DNA of 64,000 bases, taken from Nocardioides scoriae (GTDB lineage: Bacteria; Actinomycetota; Actinomycetes; Propionibacteriales; Nocardioidaceae). The DNA lies in contig NZ_LT629757.1 in NCBI RefSeq assembly GCF_900104965.1, positions 1,860,001 to 1,924,000 on the forward strand. Direction: 5' to 3'. Positions 25,032-32,958 of the stretch are shown in pieces (positions within the stretch are counted from its first letter, which is position 1; every line of letters starts with the position of its first letter). A model generated the notes under the pieces. It was not told the DNA's origin. It ran no database searches and saw only the letters and a list, made by a program, of their open reading frames with translations. The position numbers were made by a program, and so were the translations under genes.

Positions 25032-26659
25032 GCTCTCCCCAGCTTGTTCAGCAGACGCAGGTTGGTGGTCATGGTGCGGGCGTACGCCCGGTCGCTCATC
25101 CCCAGGACGGGGCCGAAGCGCAGCAGCCGCTGGGTGGCGACCGACTGGGTCTCGGTGTAGCGCAGGATGCCCTCGCCGCCCTGGCGACGCCCCATCCCCG
25201 ACTGGCGCATGCCGCCCATCGGCGCCGCGAGGCTGGCGAACGTCGCGGCGAACGCCTCGTTGACGTTGACCGTGCCGCAGCGGACCTGCGCGGCAATGGC
25301 GCGGGCGCGGGCGGTGTCGCGGCTGTAGACCGAGCCGTTGAGGCCGTACTCCCCCGCGTTGGCGCGGGCCACGGCGTCGGCCTCGTCGTGGAAGCGGTAG
25401 AGCGAGACGACCGGGCCGAAGGTCTCCTCGCCGAAGCAGGTCATGTCGGGGCTGACGCCCTCGAGCACGGTCGGCTCGAAGAAGAAGGGGCCCAGGTCGG
25501 GTCGCGCCTTCCCGCCGACCAGCACCCGCGCGCCCTTGGCGACGGCGTCGTCGACGTGGGCCTGCACGGTGTCGAGCTGGTCCTGGGAGATGAGCGAGCC
25601 CATGTCGTTGCCCCACCCGAGGCCGGGCCGCAGGTGCATGGCCCCGACCCGCTCCACGAGCCGGTCGCGGAACCGGTCGTAGACCTGGTCGGCGACGTAG
25701 AGCCGCTCGATGGCCACGCACAGCTGGCCGGCGTTGGAGAAGCTGGCGCGCACGGCGCCCTCGGCGGCCCGGTCGACGTCGGCGTCGCGCAGCACCAGCA
25801 TCGGGTTCTTGCCACCCAGCTCCAGCGAGCAGCCGATCAGCCGCTCGGCGCACTGCCGCGCGATGATCCGCCCGGTCGCGGTCGAGCCCGTGAAGCAGAC
25901 GTAGTCGGAGCGGTCGATGATCGGCGTGCCGAGCTCGCGGCCGGGCCCGGCGACGACGTTCCACAGGCCCTCGGGCAGGCCGGCCTCCTCGAGCAGCTGC
26001 GCGCCGTACAGCGCGGTGAGCATGGTCTGCGCGTCGGGCTTGGTGACCACGGCGTTGCCGGCCAGCAGCGCGGGCAGGCCGTCGCACAGCGCCATCGTGA
26101 AGGGGTAGTTCCAGGGCGAGATGATGCCGACGACGCCCTTGGGGACGCGGTTGACGTCGATGCGGGTCAGGCCGGGCACGACGCCGGCGCGGCGCGAGGT
26201 CGCGAGGTGGGCCTTGGCGGTGCGGCCGTAGTAGCGGGCGGTGAGCGCGATGTGCAGCGGCTCGTCGAAGGCGTCCTTGCGGGCCTTGCCGGACTCCCAG
26301 CAGATCAGGTCGAGGATCTCGTCCTGGCGGTCGAGCACCAGGTCGTGGAGGCGCATCAGGACCGCGGCGCGCTCGGCGAGCGGGGTCCGGCTCCAGGCCT
26401 GCTGGGCGCGGCGGGCGCGCGCGAAGGCCTCCTCGACGTCGGCCTCCCCCGACTGCGGCACGGACGCGAGCGGCTGCCCGGTCAGCGGCGTGCGGGTGAC
26501 GACGACCTGCCCGGTGGTGGCGACCAGGCGCCGCGTCAGGGCGCGGACGCGGGCCGGGTCGAGGGCGTAGCTCGCGGTGACGTCGTGCTCCGGGTCGGCG
26601 GGGCCGGGAGCGGACGCGGGCGCACCGCCGGGGCCGGCTGCGCCGGGTTGGGAAGTCAT
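25028..26659 (-). CDS. NAD(P)-dependent aldehyde dehydrogenase (succinate-semialdehyde dehydrogenase type)
   Basis: This is a 543-residue ALDH. Motifs are ISPWNYPF, the NAD-binding FTGSTATGRIIA, the catalytic Glu in LELGGKNPM and the catalytic Cys in SNAGQLCVAIERLYV. GEETFGPVVSLYRF is also present. It matches the actinobacterial GabD2/SSADH branch by its R-x-x-x-LTRRLVATTG-type N-terminal region. It is the first gene of a two-gene unit with the GMC oxidoreductase, which suggests it oxidises that enzyme's product. The ATG at 26659 has only a weak ribosome site; a GTG nine bases upstream is possible. Confidence 0.9.
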   Translation of the reverse strand: MTSQPGAAGPGGAPASAPGPADPEHDVTASYALDPARVRALTRRLVATTGQVVVTRTPLTGQPLASVPQSGEADVEEAFARARRAQQAWSRTPLAERAAVLMRLHDLVLDRQDEILDLICWESGKARKDAFDEPLHIALTARYYGRTAKAHLATSRRAGVVPGLTRIDVNRVPKGVVGIISPWNYPFTMALCDGLPALLAGNAVVTKPDAQTMLTALYGAQLLEEAGLPEGLWNVVAGPGRELGTPIIDRSDYVCFTGSTATGRIIARQCAERLIGCSLELGGKNPMLVLRDADVDRAAEGAVRASFSNAGQLCVAIERLYVADQVYDRFRDRLVERVGAMHLRPGLGWGNDMGSLISQDQLDTVQAHVDDAVAKGARVLVGGKARPDLGPFFFEPTVLEGVSPDMTCFGEETFGPVVSLYRFHDEADAVARANAGEYGLNGSVYSRDTARARAIAAQVRCGTVNVNEAFAATFASLAAPMGGMRQSGMGRRQGGEGILRYTETQSVATQRLLRFGPVLGMSDRAYARTMTTNLRLLNKLGRA

Positions 26660-26660
26660 G

Positions 26661-26690
26661 CCGGTCACACTAAACCGGTCGGTAACTAGA
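26661..26690 (-). promoter_or_regulatory. Promoter/operator candidate upstream of the ALDH-GMC pair
   Basis: Just upstream of the ATG, CCGGT (26661-26665) and ACCGG (26674-26678) form an inverted repeat that runs into CGGTAACTAGA. The patch is AT-richer than its surroundings. Repeated ACCGG/CCGGT words at a start are typical of TetR-type operators in actinobacteria. No TetR gene is adjacent, so this remains a weak suggestion. Confidence 0.3.
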
Positions 26691-26736
26691 CACCAGGGAA
26701 CGTGATGTAAAGCGCTGACAGATCCGTGTCGATCCG

Positions 26737-27699
26737 TCAGCCGGCTGTCTCCTCCGGGTCGACCGGCGGCGCGGCGCCCTGCTCCTCGTCGCGCTCGGCC
26801 CACTCCAGGAGCGGCGCCAGGTCGAAGGGCGCGTCGTCGATGCCGGCGTGGAGGTCGCCGAGCTCGGCGTACCTCGCGGGCACGGTGGCGATGGTGAAGT
26901 CGTCCGGCTCGCAGGCGTCGACCTCGTCCCAGCGGATGGGCGTGGAGACGGTGCCGAGCGGGTTGCCGCGCACGGAGTACGCCGCGGCGATGGTGTGGTC
27001 GCGGGCGTTCTGGTTGTAGTCGACGAACAGGTCGGCCGGGTCGCGGTCCTTGCGCCACCACGCGGTGGTCACCTCGGGGCTGCGGCGCTCGACCTCGCGG
27101 GCGAAGGCCAGCGCGGCGCGGCGTACGTCGCCGAAGCCGTGGTCGGGCGGGATCCGCACGTAGACGTGCATCCCCGAGCCGCCGCTGGTCTTGGGGAAGC
27201 CGGTGGCGCCGAGCTCGTCGAGCACCTCGTGGACGACGTGGGCGACCCGCTGCACCGTCGACCACGGGCAGTCGGGCCCCGGGTCGAGGTCGATGCGCCA
27301 CTCGTCGGGCTTCTCGACGTCGGCGCGGCGACTGTTCCACGGGTGGAACTCCACGGTGCTCATCTGCACCGCCCAGATCACCTGCGCCAGCTCGGTCACG
27401 CAGAGCTCGTCGGCGGTCCGGTTCCACCGGGGGAAGTGCACCCGCACCGTCTCCATCCACGGCGGCGCCCCCTTGGGCAGCCGCTTCTGGTGCACCTTCT
27501 CCCCCGACACCCCGGTCGGGAAGCGGTGCAGCATGCACGGCCGCTCCCGCAGCGCGTTGACGATGCCGTCGCCCACCGACAGGTAGTACTCGACCAGGTC
27601 GAGCTTGGTCTCCCCCCGCGCCGGGAAGTAGACCCGGTCGGGGTTGGAGACGCGCACGACGTGCGAGTCGACCTCGATCTCCGTCGCCTTGGACGCCAT
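26737..27699 (-). CDS. ligD: LigD-type DNA polymerase domain protein (non-homologous end joining)
   Basis: This is a stand-alone archaeo-eukaryotic primase-type polymerase domain of 320 residues. It fills gaps with rNTPs or dNTPs at double-strand breaks. Catalytic acidic residues are in WRIDLDPGPDCPW. SGGSGMHVYVRIP is the nucleotide-binding His region, and LFVDYNQNARDHTIAAAYSV carries the third Asp. The N-terminus VRVSNPDRVYFPARGETK is the family's typical start. The ligase and nuclease domains of mycobacterial LigD are absent, as is common in actinobacteria with split genes. No Ku gene lies in this window. A broken copy of its first third lies at 29434-29769. Confidence 0.93.
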   Translation of the reverse strand: MASKATEIEVDSHVVRVSNPDRVYFPARGETKLDLVEYYLSVGDGIVNALRERPCMLHRFPTGVSGEKVHQKRLPKGAPPWMETVRVHFPRWNRTADELCVTELAQVIWAVQMSTVEFHPWNSRRADVEKPDEWRIDLDPGPDCPWSTVQRVAHVVHEVLDELGATGFPKTSGGSGMHVYVRIPPDHGFGDVRRAALAFAREVERRSPEVTTAWWRKDRDPADLFVDYNQNARDHTIAAAYSVRGNPLGTVSTPIRWDEVDACEPDDFTIATVPARYAELGDLHAGIDDAPFDLAPLLEWAERDEEQGAAPPVDPEETAG

Positions 27700-27772
27700 G
27701 GCGCCAACCTAGTGGTCCGCCCCTTGGTGAACTCGGCTGAACGCCCCGGGCGGGTGGTGCAGGATCGCCCCC

Positions 27773-29398
27773 ATGGCCAAGAAGCGCAGGGTCCCCCCGC
27801 AGGACGCGATGTTCCTGTGGATCGAGACGCCGGAGACGATGATGCACGTCGCGTCGTTGATGCCGTTCACGCCGCCGGCCGACGCCGGACCGACGTACCT
27901 GCGCGACATCCTGGACGAGGCGCGCCACCAGCCGGTCCTGCCGCCGTGGAACCAGAAGCTGACGCACCCGTTCCTGCTGCGACACCCGCGCCAGGCCTGG
28001 GTCGAGGACGAGAACTTCGACTTCGACTTCCACGTGCGCCGCTCCGCGCTGGCCAGCCCGGGCGACGAGCGCGAGCTCGGCATCCTGGTGTCGCGGCTGC
28101 ACAGCCACCAGCTCGACTTCACCCGGCCGCCGTGGGAGCTGCACGTCATCGAGGGTCTCGAGGGGGGTCGGTTCGCGCTCTACACGAAGGTGCACCACGC
28201 CCTGGTGGACGGCTACAGCGCGGTGAAGCTGCTGGGGCGCTCGCTCTCGGAGGACCCGGAGAGCAAGGGCAAGTTCTTCTTCAGCCTCGACCCGCCGAAG
28301 CGCTCGAAGCCGCCGAAGGAGTCCGCGTCGCTGGTCCGCGCCGTCGCCGGCACCGCGACCGGGGTGGCCAAGGGCGCGATCGGCGCGGCGGGTTCCGCGG
28401 CCGGCGTCGCCAAGGCCGTCATCAAGCTCGAGACCAGCCGCGGCGAGGACCACAAGAACCTCAAGGGCGGCTGGAGCGCGCCCGACTCGATCTTCAACCA
28501 GCGCACCAGCCGCACCCGTCGCTTCGCGACCCAGCAGTTCGCCACCTCCCGCTTCAAGGCCGTCGCCCAGGCGTCGGGCGGCACCCTGAACGACGTCGTG
28601 ATGGCGGTCTGCGGCGGCGGGCTCCGCACCTACCTCGACGAGCTCGGCGAGCTGCCGGCCAAGCCCCTGGTGGCGTTCGTGCCGGTCAACATCCGCGACG
28701 ACGGCGACGAGGGCGGCGGCAACAAGGTCGCCGTGCTGATGGCCTCGATGGGCACCCACGTGGAGGACCCGGTGGAGCGGCTGGAGGCGGTCATCGACTC
28801 GACGAGCCAGGCGAAGAGCCAGATGTCCGGGCTGGGCCAGCTGCCCGCCCTGGCGTACTCCGGCTACCTGCTGGCGCCCAGCATCGCCCAGACCTCGGCC
28901 GCGATCGCCGGTGTCAAGAACCCGCTGCCGACCACCTTCAACCTGGTGCTCTCCAACGTGCCGGGGCCGAAGAAGACGCTCTGGCTGCACGGCTCGCGCC
29001 TGGAGGCGGTCTACCCGGTGTCCATCCCGGCGCACGGGATGGCGCTGAACATCACCCTGGAGACGTACGCCGGCACCATGAACTTCGGCTTCATCGGCGA
29101 CCGGGACGCCGTACCCCACCTGCAGCGGCTGGCCGTCCACACCGGTGAGGCGCTGACCGCGCTCGAGGAAGGCCTCGGGTTGCCCTTCGGAGGCGACGAC
29201 ACCGGTTCGTCTGACGCGTCCGACGAGCCCACCCAGAAGGCCCGATCGGGCCGCTCGGCCGCGACACGTGCTGCGCTGGACAAGCCGGCGAAAAAGGCCG
29301 CCACGAAGAAGGCGCCGGCCAAGAAGAGCGCGGCCAAGAAAGCTCTGGCCAGTAAGGCTCTAGCCAAGAGGGCCCCCGCCAAGAAGACGACCAGCTGA
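27773..29398 (+). CDS. Wax ester synthase/diacylglycerol acyltransferase (WS/DGAT) with Lys/Ala-rich tail
   Basis: This enzyme makes storage lipid by acyl transfer from acyl-CoA to diacylglycerol or fatty alcohol. It has 541 residues. The catalytic motif HHALVDGYSAV (HHxxxDG) lies near residue 142. The PLPTTFNLVLSNVPGPKKTL segment is the conserved ND/NVPGP region, and PPWELHVIEGLEGGR is another family block. After about residue 485 comes a basic, repetitive tail: KKAATKKAPAKKSAAKKAL and similar, about 50 residues, resembling histone H1/AlgP-like domains. Such tails bind DNA or acidic surfaces. Upstream is AGGAT before ATG 27773. It is divergent from the ligD gene. Confidence 0.93.
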   Translation: MAKKRRVPPQDAMFLWIETPETMMHVASLMPFTPPADAGPTYLRDILDEARHQPVLPPWNQKLTHPFLLRHPRQAWVEDENFDFDFHVRRSALASPGDERELGILVSRLHSHQLDFTRPPWELHVIEGLEGGRFALYTKVHHALVDGYSAVKLLGRSLSEDPESKGKFFFSLDPPKRSKPPKESASLVRAVAGTATGVAKGAIGAAGSAAGVAKAVIKLETSRGEDHKNLKGGWSAPDSIFNQRTSRTRRFATQQFATSRFKAVAQASGGTLNDVVMAVCGGGLRTYLDELGELPAKPLVAFVPVNIRDDGDEGGGNKVAVLMASMGTHVEDPVERLEAVIDSTSQAKSQMSGLGQLPALAYSGYLLAPSIAQTSAAIAGVKNPLPTTFNLVLSNVPGPKKTLWLHGSRLEAVYPVSIPAHGMALNITLETYAGTMNFGFIGDRDAVPHLQRLAVHTGEALTALEEGLGLPFGGDDTGSSDASDEPTQKARSGRSAATRAALDKPAKKAATKKAPAKKSAAKKALASKALAKRAPAKKTTS

Positions 29399-29433
29399 CT
29401 GCGTGAGACAGCTTAGGCATGGCTCGCGCGGTG

Positions 29434-29769
29434 GGGCACCGCCTAGATCACCTGCGCCAGCTCGGTCACGCACAGCTCGTGGGCGGTGCGGTTCCAGCAC
29501 GGGAAGTGCATCCGCATCGTCTTCTCCATCCACGGCGGCGCCCCCTTGGGCAGCCGCTTCTGGTGCACCTTCTACCCGACACCCCGGTCCGGAACCGGTG
29601 CAGCATGCACGGCCGCTCCCGCAGCGCGTTGACGATGCCATCGCCCACCGACAGGTAGTACTCGACCAGGTCCATCTTGGTCTCGCCCCGCGCCGGGAAG
29701 TAGACCCGGTCGGGGTTGGACACCCGTACGACCTTCGTCGACCTCGATCTCCGGCGTCCTCGAGGCCAT
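29434..29769 (-). pseudogene. Truncated, disrupted copy of the LigD polymerase gene (first third)
   Basis: This minus-strand segment is a close copy of about the first 330 bp of the intact gene at 26737-27699, by eye around nine bases in ten. Recognisable pieces include VRVSNPDRVYFPARGETKMD and LVEYYLSVGDGIVNALRERP. It has a 2-base loss near the start and a 1-base loss at the TTCTACCCGAC stretch (TTCTCCCCCGAC in the intact gene), plus TGG to TAG in VIWAV. The remaining two-thirds of the gene are absent. The homology ends at the start codon, exactly where base composition changes toward the defence island. The gene is therefore dead. Confidence 0.9.
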
Positions 29770-29964
29770 GCGACCGAAACCAATGTGTGACACAGGCACG
29801 CAGGAGCTGTGCGGAGCCGCAGACGCGGACGAGACACCAGGTCGATCCACCCGTGGGTTGTCGGCAGGCGATGTGATGGTGTTACGGGACTGGCCGACGC
29901 CACCGAGGGGGTGACCCAGCACAGTTGGGTGAGCGGACCACGCGCAAATGCAGTAACAGAAGGA

Positions 29965-30029
29965 TTCGTGGAATACGACAGTAGTCGCTATTACACGATG
30001 CGACGCACTCAAGAGTCGGAAAGCAAAGG
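29965..30029 (+). promoter_or_regulatory. Candidate promoter and operator for the defence operon
   Basis: TTCGTG (29965-29970) and TATTAC (29989-29994), 18 bp apart, form a plausible sigma-70-like pair 42-71 bp upstream of the hsdM GTG. Between and over them lies an imperfect inverted repeat, AATA-c-GAC-agta-GTC-gc-TATT. A regulator could bind it, or HsdM itself if methylation controls the promoter. AAAGG (30025-30029) is the ribosome site. Positions are by eye only. Confidence 0.35.
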
Positions 30030-30035
30030 TGACGA

Positions 30036-31451
30036 GTGGCAGAACAAGCGGGATCGAACGTTTCCGAACTTGCGAACAAGTTGTGGGGATTTTGCAACAT
30101 CCTTCGCCACGACGGTGTTGATTATGGTGACTACATTGAGCAACTCACCTACCTGCTCTTCATCAAGATGGCCGACGAGAGGTCTCTAGAGCTTCCGCCC
30201 CGTTGCACCTGGGCCCACTTACTTCAACAAGATGAACAGGACCTAATCAACGTCTACAACGCGTGCCTCCGGAGCCTCGTTGACTCTCCGGGCGTGCTAG
30301 GCGAGGTGTTTTCCGGCGCTTCCAATAAAGTCAGCAACCCGTCCAGTCTTATGAAGTTACTCCACCTGATCGACCAGGTGAATTGGAGCAAACTCGGCGT
30401 CGACGTCCAGGCGGCTGTGTTCGAGGGCTTGCTTGAGCGAGCAGCCGCCGAAGGAAAAAAAGGCGCGGGACAGTACTTCACCCCACGGCCACTCATCGAG
30501 TCCGTCGTGCGCTGCGTTAAGCCAGGATTGAACGGACTCGACGACTACCAAGTCTGCGATCCAGCCACGGGCACAGGTGGATTCTTAGTTGCCGCGGTCG
30601 AATGGGCAAAGGCGCATGCCAGCAAGCATGAAGTCGACGCCGCACCTCTAGCATTTCACGGAACCGAACTGGTTCAGCGCCCACGACGTCTCGCGCTGAT
30701 GAACCTTTTCCTACACGGCGTTCAAGCCCATATCCAATTGCGCGACGCCATCTACAGCCCGCTTCCGGCCGAGCGGTTTGACGTCGTGTTAACTAATCCC
30801 CCGTTTGGCACCAAAGGCGCTGCAGAGCGCCCTGCGCGAGACGACTTCCCGATAGCCACCAACAATAAACAGATCAATTTTCTGCAGCATATAGTTTCAA
30901 TCCTTAAGGACGGCGGACGCGCGGCCGTCGTCGTGCCAGACAATGTGCTTTTTGGGGCTCAAGCCCAGACCCTATTTAAGTCGTTGACAACAACATGCAA
31001 TCTGCACACCATTCTTCGCTGCCCTGATGGCACCTTTAGTCCATACACCGAGGGCACGCGCACGAACGTCTTGTTCTTCACAAAGGGACCTAGCACGCGG
31101 TCTACCTGGATCTACGACGCCCGCGCAGGGGTTCCCAAGATAAACAAGCGAAGCCGGAAGTTGCTGGACGATACTTTCCATAGTTTTGAACGGTGTTTCG
31201 GCAGCGACCCGGATGGAAACAATCGCGGGGCACATGTCCATAAGCGCTGGCGCGAGTTCGCCATTGATGAAATAATCGATGCAGAGTATCAATTTGCGTC
31301 GTTCCGCTGGTTAGACTTAGCCCGTGAACTGACAACAGACGACCCGCTAGCACAAATTGGTGCGGCGCTGGACAACGTCGACCGAGCCGCGAAACATCTC
31401 CGTTCCCTTGAGCGGCTTTTGAGGACTGAGGAGCGCAATGATCAGCGTTGA
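30036..31451 (+). CDS. hsdM: Type I restriction-modification-like DNA N6-adenine methyltransferase (HsdM)
   Basis: This is a 471-residue modification subunit. The N-terminal helical domain starts LANKLWGFCNILRHDGVDYG. GQYFTPR at residues 145-151, the SAM-binding DPATGTGGF at 175-183 and the catalytic NPPFG at 254-258 are all intact, so it should methylate adenine. The start is GTG 30036 with AAAGG six bases upstream. It overlaps hsdS by 14 bp and heads the four-gene operon. The codon use is AT-rich compared with the host. No HsdR gene follows; instead come an ATPase and an HNH nuclease. It should protect the host DNA and, with HsdS, set the recognition site. Confidence 0.95.
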   Translation: MAEQAGSNVSELANKLWGFCNILRHDGVDYGDYIEQLTYLLFIKMADERSLELPPRCTWAHLLQQDEQDLINVYNACLRSLVDSPGVLGEVFSGASNKVSNPSSLMKLLHLIDQVNWSKLGVDVQAAVFEGLLERAAAEGKKGAGQYFTPRPLIESVVRCVKPGLNGLDDYQVCDPATGTGGFLVAAVEWAKAHASKHEVDAAPLAFHGTELVQRPRRLALMNLFLHGVQAHIQLRDAIYSPLPAERFDVVLTNPPFGTKGAAERPARDDFPIATNNKQINFLQHIVSILKDGGRAAVVVPDNVLFGAQAQTLFKSLTTTCNLHTILRCPDGTFSPYTEGTRTNVLFFTKGPSTRSTWIYDARAGVPKINKRSRKLLDDTFHSFERCFGSDPDGNNRGAHVHKRWREFAIDEIIDAEYQFASFRWLDLARELTTDDPLAQIGAALDNVDRAAKHLRSLERLLRTEERNDQR

Positions 31452-32958
31452 CTCACCCCTTGGCGACGACTGGTCAGAATGGCGGCTACACGATCTCGTC
31501 TCACATCCTTTGACTTACGGCATTGTGAAAACCGGCCCGTCCGTTCCTGGGGGCGTTCCGGCCGTCAGAGTGACAGACGTACGGGATGGCTTCATTGACA
31601 CCTCTGACCTACTCTGCGTTTCACCCGAGGTCGCCGGTCAGTACGCACGATCAACCCTGAAGACAGATGATGTCCTACTCACCATTCAGGGCAATCTGCG
31701 CCGGAGCGCCGTTGTTCCCAGCGAACTCGAAGGCGCAAACATAACGCGATCTGTTGCAGTATTACGCTTCTCAGACGCCGAGTTGGCGCGCTGGGTTCAG
31801 ATCAACTTTGAATCGCCAAGACTGCAGGCTGAGTTCGCCAGGAAGTCGAGCGGGTCTACCCGGGCGGCGCTCAATCTCAAGGATCTAGCGACTGTCGCTG
31901 TCATGCTGCCGCCCGCACGTGAGTTCTCCCGTAGGCTCACCGCCTTGGAGAATGCTCGCGACTTGCGAGACGCTGCCTTAAGCGAAGTTGCCAAGGCAAC
32001 CTCCCATGTGGACGCCGCCCAGTCTTCGGCAGTCAGAACCCTCTATAACGGGGCCAGCACCGCGTCGTCCTCTACACAACCCCTGGGAGAAGTTGCATCC
32101 TCCTCGCTTGGAAAAATGCTGGACCAGGCCAAAAACCGCGGGACGCCTCGACCGTACTTACGCAACGCGAACGTGCAATGGCGACGCTTCGTCTTAGACG
32201 ACATACAGCATATGCGGATCACTGATGAAGAGGCGGACCGCTTCCGCGTGCTCGCGAATGATGTTCTGATATGCGAGGGGGGGGCGCCAGGCCGCGCGGC
32301 GGTCTGGACGGGTGAAGGCGAGGTCTACTTCCAGAAGGCACTCCACCGAGTGCGCTGCTCGTCGGACCTGTCACCATCCTGGCTAGTTCTCGCTCTCCAG
32401 GCTATGACCGCTCAAGGCACGCTCGCGCCGTATCTCACTGGAACTGGCATTCTCCACCTCACTGGTTCATCTCTCGCCAAGCTGCCGCTGTTGATTCCCT
32501 CCATAGCCGAACAGTCGGCGCGCGTCGCGATCATCGATGAGGTCTTCACAAAGTCTGAACAGACACTTCGCCTTCTATCCGCGACTGCAGATAGTGCAGG
32601 CTTGGCCTACCAAGCACTATTGGCCCGTCACACTTCCCCCCCTCAACTTCACACTGACAAGATCGAGGCGACCAATCGATCTGTTCGCGTCATCACAGGC
32701 CAGGAGAACCCCTTGGAGTACCCCCGCTTCTCTGCACGCGGCAGCGCTGAGGCTGCCTACTCTGACGCGGACGGAATTGATCTGGGTTCCGCCCTGACGG
32801 CTCTCGGCGGAACGGCAACCGCTGCCGAACTACTTGCCGCTTGTGGAGCGGCTTCTGTCGACGCCTTCTACGTCGCGCTCCGGCACGCGGTGGCTCGCGG
32901 CGAGTTGATAGAGAGCGCCGCTAGCAACCAATCCCGCACTCTGTCGGTGTCTCCGTGA
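31438..32958 (+). CDS. hsdS: Type I-like specificity subunit (HsdS) with extra C-terminal domain
   Basis: This is a 506-residue DNA-recognition subunit with two target-recognition halves. TRD1 spans roughly residues 1-165 (from WRLHDLVSHPLTYGIVKTG) and TRD2 roughly 215-385 (from LGEVASSSLGKMLDQAKNRG). Each is followed by a helical spacer, ALENARDLRDAALSEVAKA and then FTKSEQTLRLLSATADSAG. Residues 410-506 form an added domain not usual in HsdS; its GGTATAAELLAACGAASVDA region, followed by ALRHAVARGELIE, looks like a winged helix. The ATG overlaps hsdM by 14 bp and its stop overlaps the ATPase GTG by 4 bp. The added domain could dock the ATPase-nuclease pair. Confidence 0.88.
   Translation: MISVDSPLGDDWSEWRLHDLVSHPLTYGIVKTGPSVPGGVPAVRVTDVRDGFIDTSDLLCVSPEVAGQYARSTLKTDDVLLTIQGNLRRSAVVPSELEGANITRSVAVLRFSDAELARWVQINFESPRLQAEFARKSSGSTRAALNLKDLATVAVMLPPAREFSRRLTALENARDLRDAALSEVAKATSHVDAAQSSAVRTLYNGASTASSSTQPLGEVASSSLGKMLDQAKNRGTPRPYLRNANVQWRRFVLDDIQHMRITDEEADRFRVLANDVLICEGGAPGRAAVWTGEGEVYFQKALHRVRCSSDLSPSWLVLALQAMTAQGTLAPYLTGTGILHLTGSSLAKLPLLIPSIAEQSARVAIIDEVFTKSEQTLRLLSATADSAGLAYQALLARHTSPPQLHTDKIEATNRSVRVITGQENPLEYPRFSARGSAEAAYSDADGIDLGSALTALGGTATAAELLAACGAASVDAFYVALRHAVARGELIESAASNQSRTLSVSP

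Noticed and set aside
25028-29140. Very long minus-strand open frame of more than 1300 codons covering the aldehyde dehydrogenase, ligD and the WS/DGAT gene
   Set aside because: Only its last part is the aldehyde dehydrogenase. The rest has no homology and is the antisense or off-frame shadow of well-supported genes in GC-rich DNA.
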